DNA of 45,333 bases from Minisyncoccota bacterium (GCA_031291955.1 JARLIA010000010.1:1-45333), one strand, 5' to 3'; positions 1 to 10,065 are shown, counted from the first letter of the stretch. The notes: generated by a model not told the origin, from the letters alone. Translations and numbers: made by a program.

Positions 1-720
1 GATGCGATCATTGGCGTAGTCATGGCTCTTGTTTCTTGGTTGCTCCTTTACACCATTAATCCTGACCTGGTCAAATTCACGCCGCTGACTAAACTGCCAA
101 TACCGGCCGCTTCAACCAGTGCCACGGGGGGAGCGACATCCGCAGCCAACAGCGCGGCCGCCCAACAGCAGTTGGCTCAATGCCAAAGTTATTGCAACAA
201 CGCCGGAGCCGACTCGAGCTCGGCTGGTACGACCTGGACACAAAATTGCCTATCCGGCTGTCAACAAAATGCCCAAAACGCAGCTGCCAGCGGCAGCAAG
301 GCCACTGGCGGTCAATGTAATCAAATCAACGACGCCTGTAACAACAATTCCTCTGGCATCGACCCGTCACTACTAAAAACCGTTATGGCCGGAGGAGAAG
401 GCTGCAACAAAAACGTCTCCTCGGACGGATATGGCTCCTGCGGCTACTCCCAGGCCCTGCCAAACATCAGAACGGCCTGTGGAATAAGTGGCACTCCGTC
501 GGAAACTTGTGCCAAAATCCAAGCTGATCCACAATTGGATGCCAACTGTGCCGCCTGGCTCATCAAACAGCAAGGTAGCTCTTGCGGAACCACCGATGCC
601 GTCCAGGTCGGCTGTTGCTATAATGGTGGACCTTCCAATAGCGATTGCCACAAAAATCCAACATACGGTACCAAAATTAATAACTACGTTTCAAAATATG
701 GCAGCAGCACACAAAATTAA
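1..720 (+). CDS. Secreted/membrane protein, 5' truncated by the window edge; N-terminal TM segment of VirB2/TrbC-like CPR type, then a possible SLT (lytic transglycosylase/lysozyme-like) domain
   Basis: Frame is open to base 1 (DAIIGVVMALVSWLLLYTINPDLVKF). Downstream SLT-like pattern DPSLLKTVMAGGEG...SSDGYGSCGYSQALPNI and Cys-rich C-terminus. Confidence 0.6.
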   Translation, partial: DAIIGVVMALVSWLLLYTINPDLVKFTPLTKLPIPAASTSATGGATSAANSAAAQQQLAQCQSYCNNAGADSSSAGTTWTQNCLSGCQQNAQNAAASGSKATGGQCNQINDACNNNSSGIDPSLLKTVMAGGEGCNKNVSSDGYGSCGYSQALPNIRTACGISGTPSETCAKIQADPQLDANCAAWLIKQQGSSCGTTDAVQVGCCYNGGPSNSDCHKNPTYGTKINNYVSKYGSSTQN

Positions 721-1510
721 AAGAAGGCTCATAAAAATTATTTTGGTCATTTTCCTGCTGGGACTTCCTGGGTATACACACGCCTCGGCTTTTGTTGTTT
801 ATCTTTATTTCAATCCAACTAACCAAACGCTCTCTTTCGACAAACAAGCCAGTATTCCGGTGGCCCTGGATAAAAGCATCAGCCCAGATTATGTTTCTTT
901 TTCTGAAAATAATTCAAAAGGAAGTTATATCCTAAAACTTTACGACACAAACAATCAGGAAATTATAAGCACGGAATTTAGCCAGCAAAACGGAGCCTTC
1001 TCATTGCAAATACCATATTTTAGTTTGGCTAATTCTATAAAAATATTCAGCCAATCTTCCGGAAAGGAAATTTTGAGCGCCGATCTATCAAAATTCAATA
1101 CCTGCAACGGCAATGGGATTTGCGAATTCGAAAGAGGAGAAAATGTAACCACCTGTCTGGGAGATTGCGGGACTAGCCATGTCACCTATAGCAACCAGAC
1201 AAAACAACTGCTATCAGAGCATGACGGAGCCCTAAAAGACCCGGACACCGGCCAAATCCTGCTACAAGACAAAGCCTTTGTTAAAACTAATAATTCCGGC
1301 CAATCGCAAAATGCTTCCGCAATAACCGGAACACAAACAACTCCTTCTGCCAATCAAAGCAACAATCAAACAAGCCCGACTGCCAGCAACTCGAATTCGG
1401 CCGTTCCGGTGATTATTCTTGTCATCGCCGTTATCCTTGTTATTGTCGGCATTATCCTTTACAAAAAATATTTTAAAAAAAATAATGACAACGAACATGA
1501 ATCAAAATAA
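698..1510 (+). CDS. Secreted single-pass membrane protein of unknown function
   Basis: Likely start MAAAHKIKRRLIKIILVIFLLGLPGYTHA (signal peptide); C-terminal TM SAVPVIILVIAVILVIVGIILYKKYFKKN; overlaps neighbouring ORFs as in an operon. Confidence 0.6.
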   Translation: MAAAHKIKRRLIKIILVIFLLGLPGYTHASAFVVYLYFNPTNQTLSFDKQASIPVALDKSISPDYVSFSENNSKGSYILKLYDTNNQEIISTEFSQQNGAFSLQIPYFSLANSIKIFSQSSGKEILSADLSKFNTCNGNGICEFERGENVTTCLGDCGTSHVTYSNQTKQLLSEHDGALKDPDTGQILLQDKAFVKTNNSGQSQNASAITGTQTTPSANQSNNQTSPTASNSNSAVPVIILVIAVILVIVGIILYKKYFKKNNDNEHESK

Positions 1511-2198
1511 AATAAAACTCACAACAAAAACTAATTTCAAAAAAATATACTTAGCCGTTTTTCTGCTAGTGGCGATTTTTATTTTGGGAGCAAAAAAAAC
1601 CGCCCAAGCGCAAGTCACAAACAATATGCCCTCTACCACGCCCGCTTCCACCTCCACAACTGCCACCAGTGGCGGCATCGTGCCATGCGGCAGCGGAAAC
1701 AGCAAGGGCAGCGCTTGCACGCTGTGCAGCCTAATCGTCGGGATTTATAGACTCATTCAATGGGGAAGAAACATTCTCCTCACCCTTACCATAGTGGCCA
1801 TCTTTATCTCCGGCATAATATATATCATTTCTTCCGGCACAGCGCTTATGGAGCAAGCCAAGAAAGCCTTGAGTGCCTCACTTATTGGCTTCACCTTGGT
1901 GCTGACGGCTTGGCTGATTGTAGCCACGGTAATGTGGGTCCTTTCCGCCAGCAGTAACCTGGGAATATCGGGAAAATCCAATATAAACTGGCAGACCGGT
2001 TCAATCAACTTTAGCTGCACCGGAACCGGTTCTAGCTCAAGCGCGCCCGCATCAACCAGCCAAACTCCCTCCTCCGCCACATCAACCGCTCCGACTGCCG
2101 CTACTCCAACAACTACACCCACCCAGACCACCAGTCCAGCTCCTGCCGCTTCACCCTCTCAACCCACCAGCCCCCTTCCAGCGGGTTCAATATTCTAA
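1485..2198 (+). CDS. VirB2/TrbC pilin-like membrane protein with Ser/Thr/Pro-rich tail
   Basis: Signal sequence plus two TM helices (NILLTLTIVAIFISGIIYIISSGTALMEQAKKALSASLIGFTLVLTAWLIVATVMWVL) typical of TrbC/VirB2-like proteins. Confidence 0.6.
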   Translation: MTTNMNQNKIKLTTKTNFKKIYLAVFLLVAIFILGAKKTAQAQVTNNMPSTTPASTSTTATSGGIVPCGSGNSKGSACTLCSLIVGIYRLIQWGRNILLTLTIVAIFISGIIYIISSGTALMEQAKKALSASLIGFTLVLTAWLIVATVMWVLSASSNLGISGKSNINWQTGSINFSCTGTGSSSSAPASTSQTPSSATSTAPTAATPTTTPTQTTSPAPAASPSQPTSPLPAGSIF

Positions 2199-2208
2199 AT
2201 TTTATTCT

Positions 2209-3357
2209 ATGTCCATCTTAAAAAAAATCTTTTTCTTTTGTCTTTTTCTTTTTGCCCTCTCTCTTTTGCTTTGGGGTATTTACAACCTTTCCTTTAGCAA
2301 CACCAACACCGCCGGACAAAATTCCTCCGCCAATCCTGCCGCTCCCCAGAATGGAAAAAACGACTCCGCGAAAAATTCCGGCACAATAACCGCCCTTGTT
2401 TCCGAAGCGGTCTTGGCTCCAGCCTTGACGCCAAACGGCCAGAGCGTCAAATATTTTTCCAAGGATGGCAATGGACTGTATGAAATCAATTTAGACGGCA
2501 GCAATAAAAATACGCTTGACAGCCAAACTTTCCCGGGCCTGGCCAATGCCTTTTGGTCGCCCAACCAAACCACGGCAATTCTCCAATTTTCTCAAAACGG
2601 CCAAACGTCTTTTACTTATAAAGATTTTTCCACCCATCAAGAAACGCCGCTCAAAAATAATTTGGATCAAGTAGTCTGGCAGACTTCCGCTAACCGGATT
2701 TTTTATAAATACTATGATCCAAAAAGCCAAGAGCGAACGCTCAATGTTTCTGATCCAGATGGAAGTCATTGGACTAAACTGGCTGATTTGCCTTATCGCT
2801 ATGTTTCTATCGCCCAAATTCCAAAATCAAGCCTGGTGTCATTTTGGAACACCGGAGATGCTTTTTCCCAAACAATTTTCCAATCCGTTTCCATCTTGGG
2901 CGGAACGCCGGCAACAATCCTCGATAATGTTTACGGCGCGGATTATCTGTGGGACGCTGCCGGAGACCACGTCCTAGTCAGCCACACCGATTCACAAGGC
3001 GGCCACAAAATGCAGCTGGCAGTCATGAATTATAATGGAGGAGAATATCGCGACCTTGGAATTAGCACGCTTTCCTCCAAGTGCGTCTGGTCATCTGATG
3101 GAAAAACCGTCTATTACGCCTTGCCGGGCAATATTCCAGCCAGTGCCATTATGCCCAATGACTGGAACAGCAATCAATTCAACACGACAGACACTTTTTG
3201 GAAAGTCGATATTCAAACCGGCAAAACCACCCAGTTAGTCGACCCCAAAAAAATCCAGCAGAACTATGACGCTACAAATCTTTTTCTCAACCAAGATGAA
3301 AGCACGCTTTTCTTCATGAACCGCGTTGACGGCAAGCTGTATAAAATAGGTTTGTAA
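2209..3357 (+). CDS. Membrane-anchored TolB/WD40-like beta-propeller protein
   Basis: N-terminal TM, repeated GNGLYEINLDGSN.../WSPNQTTAIL.../WSSDGKTVYYALPG motifs. Confidence 0.55.
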   Translation: MSILKKIFFFCLFLFALSLLLWGIYNLSFSNTNTAGQNSSANPAAPQNGKNDSAKNSGTITALVSEAVLAPALTPNGQSVKYFSKDGNGLYEINLDGSNKNTLDSQTFPGLANAFWSPNQTTAILQFSQNGQTSFTYKDFSTHQETPLKNNLDQVVWQTSANRIFYKYYDPKSQERTLNVSDPDGSHWTKLADLPYRYVSIAQIPKSSLVSFWNTGDAFSQTIFQSVSILGGTPATILDNVYGADYLWDAAGDHVLVSHTDSQGGHKMQLAVMNYNGGEYRDLGISTLSSKCVWSSDGKTVYYALPGNIPASAIMPNDWNSNQFNTTDTFWKVDIQTGKTTQLVDPKKIQQNYDATNLFLNQDESTLFFMNRVDGKLYKIGL

Positions 3358-3361
3358 AAAA

Positions 3362-4576
3362 TTATCCCAGGACCAGAAAATTCAGCCAAAAAACGACCGC
3401 CAGGTCGTTTTTTAAAATGGTCGTATCAACAAGACCATGAAGAAGAAAATAAAGCACAATGCCAAAAGACAAAATGAATATTGAAGCATCTCCGGATGTG
3501 TTTTTTATTTTTTGAAAAATATTTTTGAAATAAAAATAAAGCACCAAAAAAAAACCAAGCAGTCCCAAGATTCCGCCCGACAGCCAAAACGCCAGATAAA
3601 CATTTTGCGGATGCGGAACCGCCCATTCGAGATACGGCGGAAAATATTTTTGGCTTTCCAGATAAAAAGGCTGGAAATTGCTCGGACCAATGCCAATTAA
3701 CCAATGATCCTCCAATATTTTCCCGGCTGCGCGCCAGATCATCTCCCGGGAGGCAATTGATGAACGTGAGCCGAGCGTGATCAACTCAATGAATTTGGGG
3801 TTATTAAACTGTGATAGAACCAGCATAATCACGATAGCCACAGTTAGGCTGATCTTTTTTAGAGAAATATTTTTTTGAATCAAAAATATCGCCAGCAGAG
3901 AGCTGGTCACCGACAGCCAGGCCGCATAGGAGTAGGTTTTATAAAAAGCAGCTAAAATAATTAGCAAAGTTATCCCTTCAAAAAACATCTTCCAGCTTGC
4001 CTTGGAGCTTTGAGTTTTGAGACAAAGACCGATTATAATTCCTGGCGCCAGATACATCGCCAGATAATTTGGTGAATTAAAAAAAGCCTCCAATCGGCCG
4101 TCATAAGTCATTCGGTCGGCCAAAAGATATCCCAGAGAAACAAGGGCGACGCCGAAAGAAGAAAGGTATATAGCTCGAAAAATATTGACCAATTTATCTT
4201 TGGAAATATACTTATAAATCACAAAAACCAGAAGCCAGGGGAAAACAAACCAGCTCTTAATTATCCCGAGACCCGCCATTGGATTAATATTTGCCAGCAT
4301 GGAAATCAAGAGCCCGATAAAAATCAGCCCGGCAGAAAGAATAATTTTTTTAGGATATGCCTCCGTAGAGACGAGGCATTGCCTCGTCTCTACGCGGCAA
4401 CATTTCACCAGCCACCAAATAAAAACCAGGGGAATTAAAAACTCCAAAAGATTGGTTGGAAAGCCAAAGATTTGGAATTTTAAAAGATAGACGGGGAGCG
4501 CCGCCACTGTAAAATAAATAAAATTTTCCAGGCTAAACAACTTCTTCATCTTTTTCGGGCAAATTATTGAGAGCAA
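3362..4576 (-). CDS. O-antigen ligase/Wzy-type polymerase-like membrane protein
   Basis: Multi-TM, GPSNFQPFYLESQKYFPPYLEWAVPHPQNVYLAFWLSGGILGLLGF motif. Confidence 0.7.
   Translation of the reverse strand: MLSIICPKKMKKLFSLENFIYFTVAALPVYLLKFQIFGFPTNLLEFLIPLVFIWWLVKCCRVETRQCLVSTEAYPKKIILSAGLIFIGLLISMLANINPMAGLGIIKSWFVFPWLLVFVIYKYISKDKLVNIFRAIYLSSFGVALVSLGYLLADRMTYDGRLEAFFNSPNYLAMYLAPGIIIGLCLKTQSSKASWKMFFEGITLLIILAAFYKTYSYAAWLSVTSSLLAIFLIQKNISLKKISLTVAIVIMLVLSQFNNPKFIELITLGSRSSIASREMIWRAAGKILEDHWLIGIGPSNFQPFYLESQKYFPPYLEWAVPHPQNVYLAFWLSGGILGLLGFFLVLYFYFKNIFQKIKNTSGDASIFILSFGIVLYFLLHGLVDTTILKNDLAVVFWLNFLVLG
4364..4394. repeat. Perfect palindrome CGTAGAGACGAGGCA-T-TGCCTCGTCTCTACG inside the CDS
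   Basis: 15-bp arms read directly; encodes RVETRQCLVSTEA in frame. Confidence 0.9.
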
Positions 4577-5789
4577 GGATAATCAAAACAAGTGCCAGAT
4601 CCGGCGGCCAATAGAGCGCCGTGTCTGCCAGTGAATGAACGGCGAAAACCATGACCGCAGCAGTAAGGCCCAAATAGGCCAAATCCTTTCGGGTCTTTTT
4701 CCAAAGACCCAAGAAGGCCGTCAGCAAAATTCCCGCCCAAATCAAAGCGTTTGGCACGCCTGTTTCAACCGCCACATCCAAATAAGTGTTATGCGCGTAA
4801 ATAGAATTGCGATAATTCACATTCGGATCGACCGCCAAAGAAAAATTGCCGATTCCGACGCCTAAAAATGGTTTGGTTAAGATAATCCGTTCGGCCGTTT
4901 CCCACATCGACAGGCGGCCGGCATTTGAACCTTCATCCGGATTAAAACTGGAGTCGAACCGGCTGGCCACCGGCCCTGGAAGAAGAAGAGCCAAAGTCAG
5001 AATCGCCGCGAAAGCGCCGCTGACAAGCGTCGCTTTTTTGTCCGCCCGCTGAAAGCAAATATAGCCAAAAAACAAAACTCCCGCAATGAGCCCGATGTAT
5101 CCTCCGCGAGAAAAAGTGAGTAAATCAGCCGCAAAAACAAGCCCGGCCGCCCCCAGCCATTTTTTATCCTTAAAAAGTCCCAGCCCCAAAGCAATTGGAA
5201 AAATCATTCCCAAAAAAAAGGCAAACATGTGCGGATCGGGAAAAAACGAAACCGCTCGAAGATAGGTCTTGCCGCCGATATTAACAAACCAGGAAGGATT
5301 GGACAACACTTCCATCCCGAAATTACGCCCCAAAAAAAACATCGCTACCCGAGCGGAAATTTTTTGAACAACCGCCAGGCCAAACAGAAACTGGGAAAAA
5401 AATTGAACAAGACCAATTGCGGCCGCCAGCGCACCACCTAAAACTAAAAAGGCTAGCGTTTTGAAAAGTTGGGCGCGATTTTTGACCAAACCTGAAACAA
5501 CAAAATATAAAGGAAAAATAGAAAACAAGTAGAGCAACTTTCTAGCCGCCCAAGCCATGTTGATCGTCGCAAAAATTGACAACAGATTCAGAAACAAGAA
5601 CATGACTACCAGCCAGGTTTCAAGATTATTTTTAAAAGCAACCTCTTTTTTGCGCCAAACGGCAAACAACCAAAAAAGAAACACCCCTAAAATTAAAACA
5701 CGGAGAGACGCCAAATCCACGCCACTGGTCGGATTAAGCGCGATCCCGAAAGGCAAATATAAACAGAGAAATAAAAATAAATTAAACAT
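4533..5789 (-). CDS. O-antigen ligase family protein (second tandem copy type)
   Basis: Multi-TM, GVGIGNFSLAVDPNVNYRNSIYAHNTYLDVAVETGVPNALIW motif. Confidence 0.75.
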   Translation of the reverse strand: MFNLFLFLCLYLPFGIALNPTSGVDLASLRVLILGVFLFWLFAVWRKKEVAFKNNLETWLVVMFLFLNLLSIFATINMAWAARKLLYLFSIFPLYFVVSGLVKNRAQLFKTLAFLVLGGALAAAIGLVQFFSQFLFGLAVVQKISARVAMFFLGRNFGMEVLSNPSWFVNIGGKTYLRAVSFFPDPHMFAFFLGMIFPIALGLGLFKDKKWLGAAGLVFAADLLTFSRGGYIGLIAGVLFFGYICFQRADKKATLVSGAFAAILTLALLLPGPVASRFDSSFNPDEGSNAGRLSMWETAERIILTKPFLGVGIGNFSLAVDPNVNYRNSIYAHNTYLDVAVETGVPNALIWAGILLTAFLGLWKKTRKDLAYLGLTAAVMVFAVHSLADTALYWPPDLALVLIILALNNLPEKDEEVV

Positions 5790-5799
5790 CCTGATAATT

Positions 5800-6672
5800 T
5801 CAATTGCGGCCCGTTTTTTTGAAGTCCAGATAAGCTTTTCCCACAGCCAAAGCCAGCTCTCCCTTTTCTTTTTTTACGTCAATAATATTTTTTATCCTTC
5901 TCCCGGCCACATAGAGATAAATATAGGGCCACTGCCACCACCGGCTATTCTTTTGAAAAAAAATCAATCCGGAAAGAACCAACCAATAAGTTTTGTTTTT
6001 TTTGTTTTGCTCGCTTTTTTCTAAGTGAAAAATGCGACTTTCGGAAACTACCGCCAATTTGTAGCCGGCTCTTTTGGTCCGGAGACTGAAATCCGTGTCT
6101 TCGTAGTAAAGAAAATAGTCCTCATCCAGTAACCCGACTTTTTTAAACACCTCTGTCTTGATCAACATAGCGCAACCCGAGATAAAATCACTGGAAAAAC
6201 TGTCTTTTTCGAGTTTTTCCCGGCACTGAACAGCTCTCATTCGCCACCAATCTATTTTTCCGCCGGAAAACCACACCGTCTCGTTGTTCGCTCCAAAAAT
6301 AAGCGGGCTGGCCAACCCTATTTTCGGATCTTTTTCGACCGCCTCCACCAAACGTGACAAGAAATTTTTTTCTACCAAAGTATCGTTATTAAGCAGCAAT
6401 ACGTATCGCGCCCCTCGCTCCAGGGCATATTTTATCCCAACATTATTGCCAGCGGAAAAACCCACATTCTGATCATTCCGGATGAACGCGGCCCGCGGAA
6501 AAAGACCCTTGGCTCTTTCAAAAGATCCATCGTCAGAATTGTTGTCCACCACCACCGCTTCAAAGCTTGGGTAGTTCAGACTCAAAAGACTGGCCAAGCA
6601 CCGCTCCAAGTCTTGTCCGCCATTGTAATTCAAAACAACAATAAAAACCTTGGGATATTGTTCGTCGTTCAT
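5800..6672 (-). CDS. Glycosyltransferase family 2
   Basis: VFIVVLNYNGGQDLERCLASLLSLNYPSFEAVVVDNNSDDGS; LLLNNDT; GW/YYEDTDFSLR motifs. Confidence 0.9.
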   Translation of the reverse strand: MNDEQYPKVFIVVLNYNGGQDLERCLASLLSLNYPSFEAVVVDNNSDDGSFERAKGLFPRAAFIRNDQNVGFSAGNNVGIKYALERGARYVLLLNNDTLVEKNFLSRLVEAVEKDPKIGLASPLIFGANNETVWFSGGKIDWWRMRAVQCREKLEKDSFSSDFISGCAMLIKTEVFKKVGLLDEDYFLYYEDTDFSLRTKRAGYKLAVVSESRIFHLEKSEQNKKNKTYWLVLSGLIFFQKNSRWWQWPYIYLYVAGRRIKNIIDVKKEKGELALAVGKAYLDFKKTGRN

Positions 6673-6689
6673 TGTTTGTTAGTTACTGG

Positions 6690-8141
6690 TTATCTTGGAA
6701 CGTATTCCTCAATTTCATACTCGCCGCCCCGCCGGCTAATAATACTAGTGATTTCACTGGTCTTAACCGCTCGAAACACCCAAAGAGCCAAAAGATACAC
6801 CGAGACACTGGCCAGCCCAGCCGAAAAGATTCCCCCACTGTGAAAGAAATAGAGAAATAGCCCCATGACTAGACCAGCGCTGAGAATTCCCCGGATCTGC
6901 TCAAGTTTAGGAAAATAATCAAGCTTCCTGGCCACCAAATAAAAAGTCGCCACCAACACGAAAAGTTCCGTCAGAAAAGACATATAAGCGGCTGCCATGT
7001 ATGAATAGCGGGGAATAAGAATCAAATTGGCACCGATGTTTAACACCGCGGCGACAGCTAAAACAGTCATCAATTTTTTCTGAAGGTTTCCGGAAATAAG
7101 AATGGCATTGGAAAGATTGCTGAAAAAAATGCAGGCCAGGGCAAAAATCAAAATGCGCAACACAACAGCAGACTGGGAAAACCCCGCTCCACCGATCAAT
7201 TGAACAATACCTTGAGAAAGGAAGAGTGTTCCAACCACCAAGGGAATGGCGACTACGAGCAGAACCTTAAAGGTTTTATTGGAAACATTTTCAAATTGAG
7301 CCCGATCGCTAAAGATGTTGGCAGCCATAATAGGAAAAACCAGCCCGACCAGCATGGACGGAAAAAAGGTGATATTTTCCATAACTTTGTAAGCCCCGTT
7401 ATAAACACCCACGTCCGCGCTGCTTTTCATGACAGAAAGAAGGATCGTGTCCGCCTTGAAATAAAGAAAAGTGATGATTGCGGAAAGACCCATCGGATAT
7501 GATTCCTTGAGAAAGTTTTTCCAGTAAATGAAGTCGAATTGGGGACGAATCCGGATATACTTCCTCGACCAAGCAATGACCAAGACAAAGGTGAATATCA
7601 TGTAAAAAAGGACAGAGGCAATGATCCAAGTGAAATCCAGTTTTAATTTAACCGCCGCAATTGTCAACGCAACTTGCAAGATTCTCCCCAAAAGCTCAGC
7701 AATGGCCACCCGATCCATAGCCAGATTCTTCTGAAAAACCCCATTCAACACTTGATAGCCGGTGGAAAAAAGATAGGCGCCCGCCACAATAATAATGGCG
7801 TTTTTCACTTCCTGCGGATAGGGGAAGAACAAAACTAGAATAGGCGCAATAACAATAATAGCCAAGGAAGAAACGATATTCAAAGTGAAAATGTTGCCCA
7901 TTATCTTCTCTTCATCCGCTCCGGGCCGGGAAATTTCCCGGGTGGAAATGGAATAGAGACCCAAATCCAGAAGAGCGGCAAAAAAAGAAAAAAACGCCAA
8001 CACTGTAGCGTATTCTCCAAAACCGCTCACTCCCAAATAGCGAGTAATAAACATGAGCGAAACTAGGGCCAGCACTGTCGAAGCAATCTTGGAAACGCTG
8101 CTGACTAGCACATTGTAAGCGATTTTACGCGCAACCCTCAT
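6690..8141 (-). CDS. Polysaccharide flippase (Wzx/MATE-like)
   Basis: 12+ TM protein with ITRYLGVSGFGEYATVLAFFSFFAALLDLGL signature. Confidence 0.85.
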   Translation of the reverse strand: MRVARKIAYNVLVSSVSKIASTVLALVSLMFITRYLGVSGFGEYATVLAFFSFFAALLDLGLYSISTREISRPGADEEKIMGNIFTLNIVSSLAIIVIAPILVLFFPYPQEVKNAIIIVAGAYLFSTGYQVLNGVFQKNLAMDRVAIAELLGRILQVALTIAAVKLKLDFTWIIASVLFYMIFTFVLVIAWSRKYIRIRPQFDFIYWKNFLKESYPMGLSAIITFLYFKADTILLSVMKSSADVGVYNGAYKVMENITFFPSMLVGLVFPIMAANIFSDRAQFENVSNKTFKVLLVVAIPLVVGTLFLSQGIVQLIGGAGFSQSAVVLRILIFALACIFFSNLSNAILISGNLQKKLMTVLAVAAVLNIGANLILIPRYSYMAAAYMSFLTELFVLVATFYLVARKLDYFPKLEQIRGILSAGLVMGLFLYFFHSGGIFSAGLASVSVYLLALWVFRAVKTSEITSIISRRGGEYEIEEYVPR

Positions 8142-8259
8142 AAATAAAATTTCTAATTTTCAATTTATAATTTCTAAACAATTCCTAAATTTTCAATGGC
8201 TAAATTTAAAAATTGAATCATCAAAAATTGCTTGAAAATTGAAAACTGCGAATTGAAAA
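8142..8259. repeat. AT-rich imperfect inverted-repeat intergenic element (AATTTTCAATTT / AAATTGAAAATT units)
   Basis: Alternating attttcaattt and gaaaattgaaa words on both arms. Confidence 0.5.
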
Positions 8260-8745
8260 TTATACCAGGTCTGTCGGCTTAATCACCACCCGCCGATCCT
8301 CGCCTTCCCCAATGCTTTCCGTCCTGACTTGGTCATTTTTGGAAAGTTCCAAATGGATCAAGCGACGCTCATAAGGCGACATGGGTCGAAGTACCACCGC
8401 CCGCCGCTCACTCATGGCCTGCTCGGCCATGCTTTTAGCCAAAGCGGCGATCGATTCGTTTTTTTCTTGCCGGTACGAATTAACATCAAGAATAAAATCA
8501 GCCCTGGTGTCAGTCTTTTTTCGAGCAATAACCCGGGCAATATGCTGAAGAGCTTGCAAATTCACACCATACTGGCCGATCAAGTAATTGGATTCGGTCG
8601 TTTTAATATTAACAGCTAGTGTTTTCTGTCCATTCTGATCAAATTCTTCCATTTCAACTTCACAAGCAATTCCTATTTTATTTACTAATTCCTCAATGAC
8701 AGTTTTTACTATTCCCCGAACATCTTGGGTATTTTCATTTTCCAT
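8260..8745 (-). CDS. jag: Jag/KhpB-like KH-R3H RNA-binding protein
   Basis: YLIGQYGVNLQALQHIARVI KH-like motif and R3H-like MSPYERRLIHLELSKNDQVRTESIGEGEDRRVVIKP; located by yidC. Confidence 0.85.
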   Translation of the reverse strand: MENENTQDVRGIVKTVIEELVNKIGIACEVEMEEFDQNGQKTLAVNIKTTESNYLIGQYGVNLQALQHIARVIARKKTDTRADFILDVNSYRQEKNESIAALAKSMAEQAMSERRAVVLRPMSPYERRLIHLELSKNDQVRTESIGEGEDRRVVIKPTDLV

Positions 8746-8763
8746 ATAGTTAAAGTTATTGTA

Positions 8764-9537
8764 TTAAGCTTTATTTCCCACCACAACAGATCTTTCTTTC
8801 ATCAACAACCTTTGTTGAATAATAGTAAAAGCCGTCGAAATCAACCAATAAAGAGCTAGCCCAGCTGGGAATTGCACCCCAATAAAAAGCGTCATTAACG
8901 GACCAAGATATAACATTTGTTTGGACATAATTTGGGAAACATCTGAACCGGAGGTGTTTTTGTTAGTTGGTGCCATAGCCGGCATCAACATCTTTATTTG
9001 AAAATACTGAGCCGCCGCCGCCAAAACAACCAAGACCAGCTGCGGAATAACTCCAATAGTCAAATGACTCAGATTAAGTTTTCTGGAAAGATCAACTATT
9101 CCCAAAAAATACTGGTTTATCTGCCCAGGGTTGGCCACAAAAGAATACAATTCTTTTCCGTCAATCACCAACCCGGCCTTGGAAATATCAAAAAGCACCC
9201 GGTAGATGGCGATCAGAAAAACCAGCTGGAAAACGGTTGGTAAACATCCGGAAAAAGGATTGGCTTTGTTTTCTTTATAAAAATCCATCAGCGCCCGGCT
9301 TTGCTTCTCCTTATCTTTTTTGTATTTCTCTTGTATTTCCTTGATTTTTGGCTGAAGCTCCTGCATTTTCTTTTGGGCCTGGATCTGTTTTTTGGAAAGC
9401 GGCACCAATAGGAATTTAAGCAGCATTGTCACTAAGATTATAGCTAAGCCGAAATCATGATAGGGGATGATGCTATAAGCCAAAATCAAAAGATTATAAA
9501 GAGGCCGATATATAAACTCGCCGAATAAAAACCCCAT
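8764..9537 (-). CDS. yidC: Membrane protein insertase YidC/Oxa1
   Basis: LVPLSKKQIQAQKKMQELQPKIKEIQEKYKKDKEKQSRALMDFYKENKANPFSGCLPTVFQL. Confidence 0.95.
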   Translation of the reverse strand: MGFLFGEFIYRPLYNLLILAYSIIPYHDFGLAIILVTMLLKFLLVPLSKKQIQAQKKMQELQPKIKEIQEKYKKDKEKQSRALMDFYKENKANPFSGCLPTVFQLVFLIAIYRVLFDISKAGLVIDGKELYSFVANPGQINQYFLGIVDLSRKLNLSHLTIGVIPQLVLVVLAAAAQYFQIKMLMPAMAPTNKNTSGSDVSQIMSKQMLYLGPLMTLFIGVQFPAGLALYWLISTAFTIIQQRLLMKERSVVVGNKA

Positions 9538-9567
9538 AATAATGAAAATTACTTTCTAAATACTTAA

Positions 9568-9924
9568 TTATCTTTTCAACACGCCAGTTTTTTGAAGCAG
9601 TCCCAAAATCAGACTTTCCAGCTCTGCATAGCCCAGTTCGTCTTGCGTTTTTCTAACCACAACCACTACGTCAAAGCCGGGCTTTATCTTCTCTAAATTT
9701 AAACGAACAATTTCTCTTAATTGCCTCTTAATCCTGTTTCTTTGAACCGCTTTTTTGGAAAATTTGATTCCAACTGCAAACCCCAGACGAGTTTCCTCAC
9801 GTGTGTTGCGGGAAACCTTGGCCGCCAACAGCCCGAAAGAAAAAAATCTACCCAGGCGGTGAACGGTTTCAAAATCTTTCTTTTTGATAAGTCGATTTTT
9901 AGGGGGAAGCATTTCAATGATCAA
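9568..9924 (-). CDS. rnpA: Ribonuclease P protein component
   Basis: LGFAVGIKFSKKAVQRNRIKRQLREIVR; between yidC and rpmH. Confidence 0.93.
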   Translation of the reverse strand: MIIEMLPPKNRLIKKKDFETVHRLGRFFSFGLLAAKVSRNTREETRLGFAVGIKFSKKAVQRNRIKRQLREIVRLNLEKIKPGFDVVVVVRKTQDELGYAELESLILGLLQKTGVLKR

Positions 9925-9927
9925 TTT

Positions 9928-10065
9928 TTAGACCGTAGTTAGCTTTTTTCGCCCCTTTTGCCGTCGTCTTTTAATGACCGCCTGACCGGTTTTGGTGCTG
10001 TTTCTTTCAAGAAAACCATGCCTTCTTTTCCGGCGCTTGTTTTTTGGTTGATAGGTGACACTCAT
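9928..10065 (-). CDS. rpmH: 50S ribosomal protein L34 (absent from the ORF track because it is short)
   Basis: Translation of the minus strand: [45 protein letters not shown]. Confidence 0.95.
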   Translation of the reverse strand: MSVTYQPKNKRRKRRHGFLERNSTKTGQAVIKRRRQKGRKKLTTV

